Assembly (NCBI GenBank): GCA_965247665.1
Contig: CBDFHH010000003.1
Span: 248,001-312,000 of the forward strand
Direction: 5' to 3'
Source: CAUZWH01 sp965247665
GTDB taxonomy: Bacteria > Pseudomonadota > Alphaproteobacteria > SHVV01
DNA: 64,000 nucleotides
The position numbers were made by a program, and so were the translations under genes. Below, one piece after another: positions 21,378-31,108 of this stretch (positions are counted from its first letter, which is position 1; the number at the start of each line of letters is the position of its first letter). Under the pieces are notes generated by a model, which was not told where the DNA came from, ran no database searches, and worked only from the letters and a program-made list of their open reading frames with translations.

Positions 21378-21533
21378 CGATCCTGGTGCCGTCCAGCGCC
21401 ACATGGCCGAGCCTCGCCGGACCCGGATGAGTGTGGACAATCGGTACCACCCGGCCCATAGTCTCGGGCCTCGGTAACAGCGCCCACCGTTTTAAAGTGC
21501 GGGGGTCACGCCCTTGGGGAAGGGGGGATTGCC

Positions 21534-22262
21534 ATGCTGGATGCGCCGGAAGGGTTCGTACCCGCCGACAAAATCGTAAGCAACGACGAGCTCATTCGCG
21601 AGCTCGACGAAGGATTACGCGCACCGCATCGGGACCGCACGCAACACCCGTTCGTCAATGCTGTGGCGGAGGGAACCGCGACCATCAACCAGATTGCTGG
21701 CTGGCGCCACCAGATCTGCCATTGGGCTCACCCGACGAATCAGCGTTTCGGCTTCATCTATTCGCGCTGTCCGGACGAAGACCTTTCACGGATGGTGTTT
21801 GAAAACATGGCGGAGGAAGAAACTGGTGCCACCTCCGGCGCAGGCGGGCACATCGCCCTCAACTACCGGTTCCTCGACGAACTCGGCTGGCATGAAGAAA
21901 AACGCGCCAAGGATTTTCCCAAGCTCGAGACCTGGGCGCTCAGGCACTGGTTCGAGGTCGTGTTCACCAATCGTCCCGTCGTCGAATCGATCGGCTCGCT
22001 GTCGTTTGCCGCCGAAAGGCTCAACCCGATTGTCCTCGGCCGCGTCTACCAGGGGCTCAAGGCGCACTATGACATAAGCGAAGAAGGTCTCACCTCACTC
22101 GCCGTGCATGCGTCGCATGTCGAGGAGGAGCATGGCAGCCTCGGCCCACTTGCCTTCGAGCGTTATGCGCAGACGGTTGACAGCCAAAACGGAGTGCGTT
22201 GCGCGGTTTGGCACACAGCCGAACTCTACTACCGCATGTACAATGTGTGGCAGTACTACTGA
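21534..22262 (+). CDS. Heme-oxygenase-like di-metal oxidase (TenA/PqqC/CADD superfamily), paralogue 1
   Basis: A 242-residue all-helical protein of the iron-containing redox enzyme group. Candidate metal ligands are E95/E96 (in MAEEETG), H106, E161 (SFAAERLNP), H192, E197 and H200 (VHASHVEEEHG), spaced like the six ligands described for the CADD protein (E81, H88, E142, H174, D178, H181). It is closely related to the protein at 28150-28884 and more distantly to that at 58412-59104. In relatives the fold oxidises small organic substrates with O2. A purine-rich ribosome site (GGGGGGA) precedes the ATG. The binding-protein gene 45 bases downstream is likely co-transcribed, pointing to a role on an imported compound. 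Confidence 0.82.
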   Translation: MLDAPEGFVPADKIVSNDELIRELDEGLRAPHRDRTQHPFVNAVAEGTATINQIAGWRHQICHWAHPTNQRFGFIYSRCPDEDLSRMVFENMAEEETGATSGAGGHIALNYRFLDELGWHEEKRAKDFPKLETWALRHWFEVVFTNRPVVESIGSLSFAAERLNPIVLGRVYQGLKAHYDISEEGLTSLAVHASHVEEEHGSLGPLAFERYAQTVDSQNGVRCAVWHTAELYYRMYNVWQYY

Positions 22263-22307
22263 GATAAACACTACTGAGATAAACCAAAACAATCCGCGGA
22301 GAAAACA

Positions 22308-23312
22308 ATGCATACTCACCTAAGGTTGGGAGCAGCGCTCATGGTCGGCGCGTTGCTGGCGAGCGGTACCTTCAGTGTTGCGTCCGCAGACACGCAGGTT
22401 CGCGTGCGTCTCGATTGGGTGGCCTATGGCCTCCACGCGCCGTTTTTCGTTGGCATCGAGAAGGGTTGGTTTGAAGAGAAGGGCCTCGACGTCTCGGTCA
22501 AGGACGGCAACGGTTCGAGCAAGACCATCACATTGGTCGCTGCCGGCGAGTACGATATCGGCCACGCCAATCTCTCGGCCATGGTGCTGGCCCACAACAA
22601 GGGCCTGCCGGTCATCTCGGTCGGCCATATCGTGCGCAAAAGCGACGTTGCCGTCATCGTGCCCAATGATTCTGGCATTGAGACGCCCAAGGATCTCGAG
22701 GGTAAGAGAGTCGCGATGACACCGGGCGGCTTCACCGATCCGTTTTTCGATACCCTTCTCAAGGCGGGCGGTACCAGCCGTGACAAGCTCACGGTTGTCG
22801 GTGTTACCGGCAAGGTCAAGACCTCTACCTATGTCTCCGGCAACGCCGATGCGATGCTGAGCACCGCGCCCTACTACCTTCCCGTTCTGGTCGATAAACG
22901 GCCCTCCCGGGCGATGCTGTTCGCCGACTACGGAATCCCGCTTCCCGGCTTCGGGCTCGTCGCCAACCAGAGATTCGTGAGCGAGAACGAGCAAGCCACG
23001 AGCGACTTCGTCCAGATCTTCTTTCGGGCGTTGGCGTGGATCTACGATGGAAACAAAGCCGAGGCCGTCGAGATCTTCCAGAAACATCGTCCCGAAACCA
23101 AGCTCAGCGAACAGAAAATCACGGCCATTCTCGAAAGCTTCCAGCCCTATCTTTCGCCCGAAAGCACGGCCGGAAAGCCGCTCGGCTGGCATTCCGATTC
23201 AGATTGGGCCAAGGCGGTCGCGTTAATTGCCGAAGCGGGTCTCATCAAGGCCGGTTCAAACGCGAAGGACTTCTATACGAACAAGTATGTACTGGGCGGC
23301 AAATCGTCCTGA
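22308..23312 (+). CDS. ABC transporter periplasmic substrate-binding protein, NMT1/THI5-like (TauA/SsuA/ThiY type)
   Basis: A 334-residue secreted protein: MHTHLRLGAALMVGALLASG with cleavage near VASADTQ, then the NMT1-type fold (VRLDWVAYGLHAPFFVGIEKGWF ... VKDGNGSSKTI ... GEYDIGHANLSAMV). Members bind sulfonates, nitrate, pyrimidine thiamine precursors or other small N/S compounds; the ligand cannot be assigned here. It follows the HDO gene on the same strand. Its presumed permease and ATPase lie just beyond but on the opposite strand, separated by gene debris, so the transporter operon seems to have been rearranged. Confidence 0.88.
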   Translation: MHTHLRLGAALMVGALLASGTFSVASADTQVRVRLDWVAYGLHAPFFVGIEKGWFEEKGLDVSVKDGNGSSKTITLVAAGEYDIGHANLSAMVLAHNKGLPVISVGHIVRKSDVAVIVPNDSGIETPKDLEGKRVAMTPGGFTDPFFDTLLKAGGTSRDKLTVVGVTGKVKTSTYVSGNADAMLSTAPYYLPVLVDKRPSRAMLFADYGIPLPGFGLVANQRFVSENEQATSDFVQIFFRALAWIYDGNKAEAVEIFQKHRPETKLSEQKITAILESFQPYLSPESTAGKPLGWHSDSDWAKAVALIAEAGLIKAGSNAKDFYTNKYVLGGKSS

Positions 23313-23379
23313 ACGCGCATACCGAACCCTACCTCAAGGAAACCGCGCGCCAGCGCCGGCTCCGACCGGCGAGGCGCGC

Positions 23380-23680
23380 CGGACGAAGCGCCGACCTCGT
23401 TCGGCAAGCACGATGCCCGCGAGCGCGGCGGCGCCGGCGATGGCTTTGCGGCATGGTGATGGCCTCGGCGAACAGGACCCAGGCGAACAGCGCAGCGAGC
23501 ACCGGCACGATCAACAGGCTGACCGCGCTGAACGACGCCGGCAGGTGGGCAAAGGCGTAGGTCATCATCGTCTGGCCGGCGATGTTGCCGATCAGCGTAA
23601 AACCCGCTACCACGAGCCAGCCGCGCAGCGAGTGCGGGATCAGCGTTTCGCCGACCGCGGCCGCGACCGGCAGCAGCGTC
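23380..23680 (-). pseudogene. Fragment of an EamA-family transporter (3' third)
   Basis: The minus-strand frame reads VAGFTLIGNIAGQTMMTYAF and AHLPASFSAVSLLIVPVLAALFAWVLFAE, nearly the same as the C-terminal part of the transporter at 237-1154. Base similarity to 252-540 is high but not perfect, so this comes from a diverged copy rather than a fresh duplication. A frameshift follows FAEAITMPQ, where the intact gene has FAETLTMLQAIAGAAV. The fragment abuts a malate synthase fragment with no spacer. Confidence 0.85.
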
Positions 23681-23855
23681 TACCGGACCGCGACCAGGTG
23701 ACGATGGTGCGGAATTTTATGCGCGCCTACACCCAGCTGACGATCAAGACCTGCCATCGGCGCAACGCCCACGCCATCGGCGCCATGGCGGCGCAGATCC
23801 CCAACCGTCACGACGCGCAGGCCAACGCGCAAGCCTTGAGCAAGGTGCGCGCGGC
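23681..23855 (+). pseudogene. aceB: Internal fragment of malate synthase
   Basis: The frame LPDRDQVTMVRNFMRAYTQL followed by TIKTCHRRNAHAIGAMAAQIP and NRHDAQANAQALSKVRA corresponds to the middle of the intact aceB (base 13521 onward, 12623-14248). Differences are scattered, so this is a diverged copy. It starts exactly where the EamA fragment ends and stops inside a reading frame, and has neither start nor stop of its own. Confidence 0.88.
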
Positions 23856-23859
23856 TACA

Positions 23860-24024
23860 GCACTTCAAGCGAGTACGTCCGCGAACTTGATCCGCTAGGA
23901 CCGGGATCGCCAGCGCTTGCGCGGCCTGCTTCTCGAAGGCGCGGCCTCTCCGCATGCTGTCACGGCCGATGCGGACTAGGTCGAACGGCTCCGCGGCCGG
24001 GTCCGTGAAGCCGGCCGGCGGTGA
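23860..24024 (+). pseudogene. parD: Decayed ParD-type antitoxin
   Basis: SSEYVREL is followed, one frame over, by IR-stop-DRDRQRLRGLLLEGAASP, then a second stop and VERLRGRVREAGRR before TGA 24022-24024. This is the C-terminal half of a type II antitoxin of the SSEYVRELIRxD...LRGLLLEGA family, with a frameshift and two in-frame TAG codons. Its 5' end is missing at the junction with the aceB fragment. Its tail overlaps the start of the parE remnant, as in live parDE operons. Confidence 0.7.
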
Positions 24025-24349
24025 CGGCAAACGGGATGTCTTGCGCGAGCGGGCGCGGCGCGATGTCGATGAGGGGGTCGAGCATCATCTGGCCGAGGCG
24101 GGACCGGCGGTTGCGCTGGCCCTCATCGACGCGCTGGAAGACGCCCTCTGCCAAATCGGCGAACAGCCGGCGCTCGGTTCGCCCCGCTATGCGCATGAAC
24201 TAGAGCTTCCCGGCCTGCGCTTTCGGACCGTCAGCAAATCTCCCTATCTGATCTTCTATGTCGACAGGGAGACGGAAATCGATGTCTGACGCGTCCTGCA
24301 TGAGGCATGGGATATTCCGGCGTGGATGCGAGAGCCGGGCGAGGACTGA
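24005..24349 (+). pseudogene. parE: ParE-type toxin with Trp codon changed to stop
   Basis: From GTG 24005 the frame gives VLRERARRDVDEGVEHHLAE, VALALIDALEDALCQIGEQP, GSPRYAHELELPGLRF and SPYLIFYVDRETEIDV, a RelE/ParE-fold gyrase-targeting toxin. TGA 24287-24289 then replaces the conserved Trp of IDVWRVLH; beyond it the family C-terminus RVLHEAWDIPAWMREPGED runs to a natural TGA ending at 24349. Loss of the last 19 residues probably inactivates the toxin, which fits with the antitoxin being ruined. One base change separates it from an intact gene. Confidence 0.8.
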
Positions 24350-24445
24350 TCCGGGCGGGCGCGCCGGTGTTGACCCGAGTCGCCGTTGAGGCGGCCCCTG
24401 GCGGCGCATGCGCCGCTGGGCTCATGATTCCGTTGGTTTGGTTGG

Positions 24446-25327
24446 TTAGTGCGCGCTGGCGATCCGTGCGGCGGCATCGTCGCCCTCGTCGCGGCGGCGC
24501 GAAACGTGCCAGGGCAGGAAGATCTTCTCGGCGAGATCGACCAGGAAGAAGAGGATGGTGCCGAGAACCGCCAGCAACACGATCGCAACGAACATCTGCG
24601 GCGTGTCGAACTGTCCCTGCGCGACCAGGATCACATAGCCCAACCCCTTGTCCGAGGCCACGAACTCGCCGACGATCGCGCCGATCAGCGCCAGGGTAAC
24701 GGCGACCTTCATGCCCGCGAACAGGTTGGGGAGGGCGTGCGGGAACCGGATCTTGAGCAGGGTCTTGATCTTCGACGCCTTCATCGAGCGCGCCAGATCG
24801 ATCATTTCCGGGTCGACCGATCGCAGCCCCAGCACCATGTCGATGACGATGACGAAGATCGCGATCATGGTGGCGATCGCCACCTTGGGCGACAGCCCCG
24901 TGCCCATCCACACCACGAACAGCGGCGCGACCGCGACCTTGGGAACGCTGTTGAGGGTGACGAGCAGGATGTAGAGGGTCTCCTCGAGGAACCGCGACGA
25001 GACGATCAGGATCGCGAGCACGACCCCGAGGATTACGGCGAGGCTGAAGCCGATGATCGTCTCGACCAGGGTGTGCCAGGTGTGCGACAGCATCCAGGCC
25101 GGATCGTCGAACATCATCGCGCCGACCACCGTCGGCCGGGGAACGAGGAACTCCCTGACCTCGAGCATGACGACCGCGGCTTCCCACAGCACCAGCGCAC
25201 TGACCAGCACCACGAGCACCCTTATGCCGCGGTTGAGCTTGTACCAGTTGCGGGGGATCTCGCGCAGAAGGTCCGCCACGCCAAAGCTGTTCGACGCCCG
25301 AGTTGGTTCCTTGGTCGTGTCGGTCAT
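24446..25327 (-). CDS. ABC transporter permease (TauC/SsuC/ThiX type)
   Basis: A 293-residue inner-membrane protein with about six helices. The EAA loop that docks on the ATPase is seen in DLARSMKASKIKTLLKIRFP. It forms the channel for substrate delivered by a periplasmic binding protein, most simply the one at 22308-23312. ATG 25327 is used; a GTG three bases earlier shares its first base with the stop of the upstream ATPase gene, so the two are translationally coupled. The convergent debris field 23380-24349 lies just downstream. Confidence 0.88.
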   Translation of the reverse strand: MTDTTKEPTRASNSFGVADLLREIPRNWYKLNRGIRVLVVLVSALVLWEAAVVMLEVREFLVPRPTVVGAMMFDDPAWMLSHTWHTLVETIIGFSLAVILGVVLAILIVSSRFLEETLYILLVTLNSVPKVAVAPLFVVWMGTGLSPKVAIATMIAIFVIVIDMVLGLRSVDPEMIDLARSMKASKIKTLLKIRFPHALPNLFAGMKVAVTLALIGAIVGEFVASDKGLGYVILVAQGQFDTPQMFVAIVLLAVLGTILFFLVDLAEKIFLPWHVSRRRDEGDDAAARIASAH

Positions 25328-25329
25328 CA

Positions 25330-26139
<810 letters not shown>

Positions 26140-26402
26140 GGGTCGCAATACCTCCTAAGGGCGTTTGCGAGCTCTAGATACCGCCACCGGTCGGCAGGAA
26201 CTTTATTACAGGCGCGTACAAGCTCATTCGTGACCTCCGCTTGTCTGCCGGCAGGCATACCCACGCTCGGGTGGATTGAAGAAGCTGGCCAATATCGGAG
26301 AAGTCGGGTCAACGTTGCGCGCGAGCGTACGCCGATTCCGCCCCCCTCTCAACGCCGATGTCGCGAAGACGCGGTGCGGGCGGGTGCACCATGGATCGCC
26401 AA
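26140..26402. other. Intergenic region between cysteine hydrolase and ABC operon
   Basis: About 260 bases, both neighbours on the minus strand. It contains the AGGAGG ribosome site for the ATPase gene near 26151. No conserved frame seen. Confidence 0.5.
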
Positions 26403-27140
26403 CTAGGCCGCCTGGGTGTTTCCGGCGGGGAGCTGGAACAGGCCGTCCGGCAGCGACTTCGCGTACGCCGCCACCTCCGCGCTGCCGACGACGTCGCCAT
26501 ATTTCGCGTTCATGTCGCACAGGTTTATCGCGTGCGATGCTATCGAGCGATCGAAACAGCCATCTTCGACGATGGTGCAGCGGAAATTGTAGCTGAACGC
26601 GTCGATAACGGCCGCGCGCACGCATCCGCTGGTCGTGGTGCCCGTGAAGATCAGACCGTCGGCCCCGAGCTTGACCAGATAGTCGACCAGCGGCGTCCCG
26701 TGAAACGCGCTGGGTTTTTGTTTGTAGATGACGAGGTCGCGATCGCCGGGCGCGATGTCCGCAACGATGGCGTTGCCGTCGCCGCCGCGTTCGAGATCTT
26801 CGTTCATGCGCGCGGTCTTGAACGACCAACCGCCGAGATCGAAGCCATCGCTGCGATAGTCATTGGTCGAATAGATGACCGGCAGTCCCTTCGCGCGGAA
26901 AACCGTGAGCAGTTTCTCGATGACTTCAATGCCGGTCCAGGCGTCTTCGCCGCAGGAATTCGGCCATTTGTCCATCGAATCAAGGATGGGCTCCGGCTTA
27001 TCGCCGCAAAAATTGTAGTTGACGTCGATCACCATCAGGGCCGGACGCGAACCGAAGCCGGCGCGTTGGCCATAGCCGGCCTTGGTGAACACCTGCTTGT
27101 CTCGCTCGGTTAGAAACGCATCCCAGATCCGCTCGCCCAT
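26403..27140 (-). CDS. Isochorismatase-fold cysteine hydrolase (N-carbamoylsarcosine amidase-like)
   Basis: A 245-residue alpha/beta hydrolase with the cysteine-hydrolase triad: D39 in LMVIDVNYNF, Lys in IYKQKPSAF, and Cys in TTTSGCVRAA. Such enzymes cleave amide or carbamoyl bonds of small molecules (N-carbamoylsarcosine, maleamate, nicotinamide, ureidoacrylate). ATG 27140 follows GGAGAAG. Placed upstream of the ABC importer on the same strand, it may release ammonia or CO2 from the imported compound. A second enzyme of the same family (48554-49195) keeps nearly the same active-site segments. Confidence 0.88.
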   Translation of the reverse strand: MGERIWDAFLTERDKQVFTKAGYGQRAGFGSRPALMVIDVNYNFCGDKPEPILDSMDKWPNSCGEDAWTGIEVIEKLLTVFRAKGLPVIYSTNDYRSDGFDLGGWSFKTARMNEDLERGGDGNAIVADIAPGDRDLVIYKQKPSAFHGTPLVDYLVKLGADGLIFTGTTTSGCVRAAVIDAFSYNFRCTIVEDGCFDRSIASHAINLCDMNAKYGDVVGSAEVAAYAKSLPDGLFQLPAGNTQAA

Positions 27141-27297
27141 CTGCTTCTCCTGCCGCTGCTCGCCGCTTCGGCCTTTATATCACGCCGGTCTTGCCGCCGC
27201 GCCGGTTCGTCCGCCGGCGCAAACGCCGGACACGGCTCGACATAGGTATTGTGGCTTCACTGTGCTGAAATGATTCCCGCGCTAAGTGCATCGATTC

Positions 27298-28062
27298 ATG
27301 GCCAACCCACTCTCCACCCAAGTCGTGCTCATAACCGGCGGCGGCCGCGGCTATGGCGAGCAGATGGCCAAAGCGCTCGCGCTCGAGGGAGCGGCGATCG
27401 CGGTTGCAAGCCGGAGCGAAGGCGAATGCGCGGCGGTGGCCGCGGATATCGTCGGCCGCGGCGGTCGAGCGGCCGCTATCCGCGCCGACATGGCCGATGG
27501 CGCAGAGGTCGATGCGATGGCGGCGGCGGTGCTGGGGGCGTTCGGCCAAATCGACGTTCTGATCAACAATGCCGCCGATCCCGGACCGGTGGGCGCGGTG
27601 TCGGAGACCGAAACGGACGCTTGGGCTCGCACGCTGGATGTCAACCTGATGGGCACCCTGCGCTGCGTCCGCGCGGTACTGCCGAACATGATGGCGCGCA
27701 AGACCGGGCATATCGTCAACCTGTCGTCCGGGACGGTGGGCCAGGGGTATAGGCATATTCGCAGCCTGGCCTATACGACGTCGAAATACGCCCTGGAAGG
27801 CTTTTCGTCGGGCCTGGCCGTTGAGCTCGAGCCGTTCGGAATCCGCGTCAACGCGTTCACGCCGGGACTGGCGGAAACCCGTTTCCTTTCGAACATGCCC
27901 GAGGGCTATCTCAGCGGTTTGACTTGCCAGATCCCGGAACATGTCGGACCGGCAATCATCCATCTGCTGACGTCGAATATCTCTACCGGCGATCGCTTTG
28001 AAGCGCTGCCCTGGCTCGAAGAGAACGAGCTGCTGGAGCGGTACAGCTACGTGCACGACTGA
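27298..28062 (+). CDS. Short-chain dehydrogenase/reductase (SDR)
   Basis: A 254-residue NAD(P) oxidoreductase: TGGGRGYGEQMA cofactor loop, NNAAD, catalytic S in NLSSGT and Y-x3-K in YTTSKYALEGF. The C-terminus is shorter than usual after the substrate loop and lacks the common VDGG, suggesting a distinct subfamily. ATG 27298 is preferred over GTG 27286. It lies 87 bases before the second HDO gene in the same direction, so an oxidase-plus-dehydrogenase pairing is possible. Confidence 0.85.
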   Translation: MANPLSTQVVLITGGGRGYGEQMAKALALEGAAIAVASRSEGECAAVAADIVGRGGRAAAIRADMADGAEVDAMAAAVLGAFGQIDVLINNAADPGPVGAVSETETDAWARTLDVNLMGTLRCVRAVLPNMMARKTGHIVNLSSGTVGQGYRHIRSLAYTTSKYALEGFSSGLAVELEPFGIRVNAFTPGLAETRFLSNMPEGYLSGLTCQIPEHVGPAIIHLLTSNISTGDRFEALPWLEENELLERYSYVHD

Positions 28063-28149
28063 CGACACCGTTGACGGGTTTCAGGCGAGTCAGTAACGAT
28101 GGGTGCGACAAACCAACGCCACGCAACAGGGATCGACGGGAGGTAGAGG

Positions 28150-28884
28150 ATGTATCCGGATCCGATCGAAGGGGTGACCTATCGCGACGAAGTCATCCCG
28201 ACCGACGCGCTGATTGTCGAGCTCGACGAGATCATCGCCGACCCCGGGAAGAGCCGGCTCGAACATCCGGTCATCAAAGCGCTGGAAAAAGGCGAACTGA
28301 CGCGCGACCAGATCGCGGGCTGGATTTATCAGATCACCTGCTGGGCTAATCCCACCAACATTCTGGTCGGCGCCGTCTATGCCAAGTGTCCCGACGACGA
28401 TTTGCGCATCATGCTGCTCGAGAACTTGACCGAAGAGGAGCACGGCACCGAATCGGGAACCGCCGGTCACGTCGAACTGTTCGAGCGCACTTTCACCGAG
28501 CTGGGCTGGGACGAAGAGCGGCGCGCCGGGGAGGGGGTCAAAATGGAGACCTGGGCGCTGGCGCATTGGTTCGAAGTGGTGATAACCCAGCGCTCGCTTC
28601 CCGAGGCGATCTGTGCGCTGTCGTTTGCGGCCGAGCGGATAAACCCGTTGTGCTTCTCGAAGATCGAGAAAGCGCTGCGCGAAAACTACGAGATCAGCGA
28701 GTGGGGCCTGCAGTCGATCGCGGTGCATGCCTCCCACGTCGAAGAGGAACACGGCAGTCTCGGTCCGGTCGCTTTCGAACGCTATTGCCGGTCGGCGGAT
28801 ATGCAGAACCGGCTACGGTTCACCGCGGCGCACACCAACGATCTCTATTACCGGCAGTGGATGAGCTACCGGCATTACGCGTGA
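28150..28884 (+). CDS. Heme-oxygenase-like di-metal oxidase, paralogue 2
   Basis: A 244-residue helical protein very similar to the one at 21534-22262 (shared DQIAGW, SFAAERINP, HASHVEEEHGSLGP, ETWALAHWFEVV). Putative ligands: E96/E97, H107, E162, H193, E198, H201. It keeps EEEHG in helix 3 where paralogue 1 has EEETG. The ribosome site GGGAGG stands 6-10 bases before ATG 28150. Family members use a di-iron or mixed-metal centre with O2; the reaction here is unknown. The SDR just upstream is the most likely functional partner. Confidence 0.83.
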   Translation: MYPDPIEGVTYRDEVIPTDALIVELDEIIADPGKSRLEHPVIKALEKGELTRDQIAGWIYQITCWANPTNILVGAVYAKCPDDDLRIMLLENLTEEEHGTESGTAGHVELFERTFTELGWDEERRAGEGVKMETWALAHWFEVVITQRSLPEAICALSFAAERINPLCFSKIEKALRENYEISEWGLQSIAVHASHVEEEHGSLGPVAFERYCRSADMQNRLRFTAAHTNDLYYRQWMSYRHYA

Positions 28885-28897
28885 GGGTCACGCAAAG

Positions 28898-29338
28898 CTA
28901 GCTACCGCCCAGCAGCGTTCCCGGCCTGGCCGGGCCCTTGAGTTCGACGGTGTTGCCGTCGGGGTCCTGGATGTAAATCGAGGGGCCGGTGCCTTGTGCG
29001 CCATAGCGGTTGCCGACCTCGCCGACCTCGACATTGCGGGCGCGGAGATATGCGCCGATCGCATCGACGTCGAAGTGTTCCAGCTCGAGAGCGAAATGGT
29101 CCATGTTGCGGCGTTGCTTGGCCGGACCGGCGCCGAGCTTGCGGCCGAGCACCGAATCAACCGGCACGAGATCGATCAACGACGATCCGGCGCGTAGTTG
29201 CACCAGACCGAACGCGTCAGAGCGTCGCTCTACCTGGCAGCCGATCGTGTCGCGGTAAAAGGCGAGCGCGCGATCGAGGTCGGCAACCCGCAATACGACA
29301 TGATCGAGGGTCTTTATGCGGATGGGGTTCTCGCTCAC
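28898..29338 (-). CDS. VOC-superfamily (glyoxalase/dioxygenase-fold) protein
   Basis: About 146 residues from GTG 29338 (an in-frame start further upstream at 29416 adds an unconserved basic stretch). Two beta-alpha-beta-beta-beta units are visible: TLDHVVLRVADLDRALAFYR and MDHFALELEHFD ... IYIQDPDGNTVELKG. The H in LDHVV, H in MDHFA and E in NTVELKG are the usual metal ligands. VOC proteins include glyoxalase I, fosfomycin resistance and extradiol dioxygenases; at this length a lyase or isomerase-type role is more likely than a dioxygenase. Convergent with the HDO gene. Confidence 0.85.
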   Translation of the reverse strand: MSENPIRIKTLDHVVLRVADLDRALAFYRDTIGCQVERRSDAFGLVQLRAGSSLIDLVPVDSVLGRKLGAGPAKQRRNMDHFALELEHFDVDAIGAYLRARNVEVGEVGNRYGAQGTGPSIYIQDPDGNTVELKGPARPGTLLGGS

Positions 29339-29608
29339 TCGCCTGACTTTCCTCGCTGTCGATCGAATGCGATGACGCTTTCGGCCGGCTTGGCGATCGC
29401 CTGAGCCCGCGCCCATGGACGGGCGCGGAGGTCACCGGCGTCGAGTCGATTCGCGACCGGGGTGGTCATGATCCCGGAGCGATCAAGCGGGCTTTTGACA
29501 TCCTCCAAAGCCTTGTCGGTGCGCTCGAAATTGTTTCCGCGCCGGCATCACTGCAGGCCCGCGCCTGCACCGCAGCGATACACCACGTCGCATCGGCACG
29601 CAATCCGC
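29339..29608. other. Intergenic region between two minus-strand genes
   Basis: About 270 bases between the VOC gene and pap. An open frame here is not like any known family. Nothing else seen. Confidence 0.5.
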
Positions 29609-31108
29609 TCAACCGAGGCGGGCCTCCAGGGCCTCGCACAGCGCGCCCATCACCTTGATGCGGGCGAAGCGCTTGTCGTTGGCTTCGACCAGCACCCAGG
29701 GCGCGTCGGCCGTGCCGGTGCGTTCCACCATCTCGTCGACCGCCGCCTCGTAGGCGTCCCACATCCCGCGATTGCGCCAGTCCTCGTCGGTCAGCTTCCA
29801 GCGCTTGTAGGGAGTGCTTTGGCGGGAGAGGAAGCGCCGCTCCTGCTCGTTGCGGTCGATGTGCAGCCAATACTTGATAAGCAGGATGCCGTGGTCGACG
29901 AGCTGGGATTCGAACGCGTTGATCTCGGCATAGGCCCGGCGCCACTCCGCCTCCGCGGCGAGGCCTTCGACGCGCTCCACGAGGACGCGCCCGTACCAGC
30001 TTCTGTCGAAGATCGCGTACTTGCCCGCAGGCGGGACGCGACGCCAGAACCGCCACAAATAGGGGTGCGCGCGCTCTTCGTCGGTTGGTGCGGCGTAGGC
30101 GAAGACGCGATAGTCGCGCGCATCGAGCGCGTTGACCAGGCGGCGGATGGTGCCGCCCTTGCCGGCCGCGTCCCAGCCCTCGAAGATCAGCGCCGCGGCG
30201 ACGCCCTTGTCCTTGCCCGCCTGGTAGAGCCGGTTGAGCCGCGCACGGAGCGCGCGCATTCGTCGGCCGTAATGCTTGGGCTCGACCGACTGGCTCAGGT
30301 CGAGACGCGCGAGGATCGAGACCGGGGCCGGCACCTTCGGACCCTTCACGCCTCGGGCGCGCGAGGATTCGCGTACGGGCTTCGCTTTGGCCGCCGCGCG
30401 GGCCTCCAGATGACCACTCACCCCGTCGCGGAACGCGGTGAGGACGGCGAGAGTCCGGTAGCGCGAATCGCGGCCGTCGATGATGCGCCAGGGCGCCCAA
30501 TCATTGCTCGTGTGCCGGATGATGCGCTCGGCGGCGGCGACGAAGTCGTCGTAGCGCTTCCAGTTCGCCCAATGGGTCTTGGTGATCTTCCAGTGCTGCA
30601 GCGGCGCCTTTTCGAGCTTTCTGAGCCTCTTTTGCTGCGCGTCCTTGTCGAGGTGCATCCAAAACTTGAGGAACAGCGCACCGTCATCGGCGAGCGCGCG
30701 CTCGAACGCCGCGATTCGCTCGAGCTCGCGCTCGAAGGCGGCGCGCTTGAGCCGGCCGTAGGCGCGCTCGACCAGGGGCCGCGAATACCACGCGCTCAGG
30801 TAGACGCCGGTCCGCCCGTGCCCCGGCAAGTCGCGCCAGTAACGCCAGAACGGAGGCCGCGCGGCCTCGTCGTCAGTGGGTGCGTCGTAGGTGCGAGTGA
30901 CGATCCAGCGTGGATCCATCCACTCGCCGAGCAGGTTCGCGATCTCGCTTTTTCCCGCCCCGTCGACTCCGGCGAAGATGACGATAACGGGGAAATCGGC
31001 TCCGCGCAGCGTCTGCTGGACGTCGACCAGCGCCAGGCGCAGATCGGGCGCCACCTCGTCGAACGCCCGCTTGGAGACATTGTGTCCGACCTCGGCGACT
31101 TCGAACAT
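29609..31108 (-). CDS. pap: Polyphosphate:AMP phosphotransferase (tandem PPK2 domains)
   Basis: About 499 residues built from two PPK2 (P-loop kinase) domains, the class II PPK2 layout, making ADP from AMP and polyphosphate. The N-terminal domain has a degraded-looking P-loop GVDGAGKSE and FWRYWRDLPGHGRTGVY; the C-terminal one has the full GWDAAGKGGTI, then APTDEERAHPYLWRFWRR and FDRSWYGRVLVERV, matching the catalytic half of characterised enzymes. ATG 31108 begins MFEVAEVG. It serves energy and nucleotide balance under stress. A long antisense frame (29462-31207) is only a GC shadow. Confidence 0.92.
   Translation of the reverse strand: MFEVAEVGHNVSKRAFDEVAPDLRLALVDVQQTLRGADFPVIVIFAGVDGAGKSEIANLLGEWMDPRWIVTRTYDAPTDDEAARPPFWRYWRDLPGHGRTGVYLSAWYSRPLVERAYGRLKRAAFERELERIAAFERALADDGALFLKFWMHLDKDAQQKRLRKLEKAPLQHWKITKTHWANWKRYDDFVAAAERIIRHTSNDWAPWRIIDGRDSRYRTLAVLTAFRDGVSGHLEARAAAKAKPVRESSRARGVKGPKVPAPVSILARLDLSQSVEPKHYGRRMRALRARLNRLYQAGKDKGVAAALIFEGWDAAGKGGTIRRLVNALDARDYRVFAYAAPTDEERAHPYLWRFWRRVPPAGKYAIFDRSWYGRVLVERVEGLAAEAEWRRAYAEINAFESQLVDHGILLIKYWLHIDRNEQERRFLSRQSTPYKRWKLTDEDWRNRGMWDAYEAAVDEMVERTGTADAPWVLVEANDKRFARIKVMGALCEALEARLG

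Noticed and set aside
21480..21533. TPP riboswitch ahead of the TenA-superfamily gene
   Set aside because: None of the conserved thi-box elements (CTGAGA, the GAACCTGA region) is present.
21534..22262. Thiaminase II (TenA) proper
   Set aside because: No active-site Cys/Tyr/Glu pattern of TenA was found, while the di-metal ligand pattern of HDO proteins is present.
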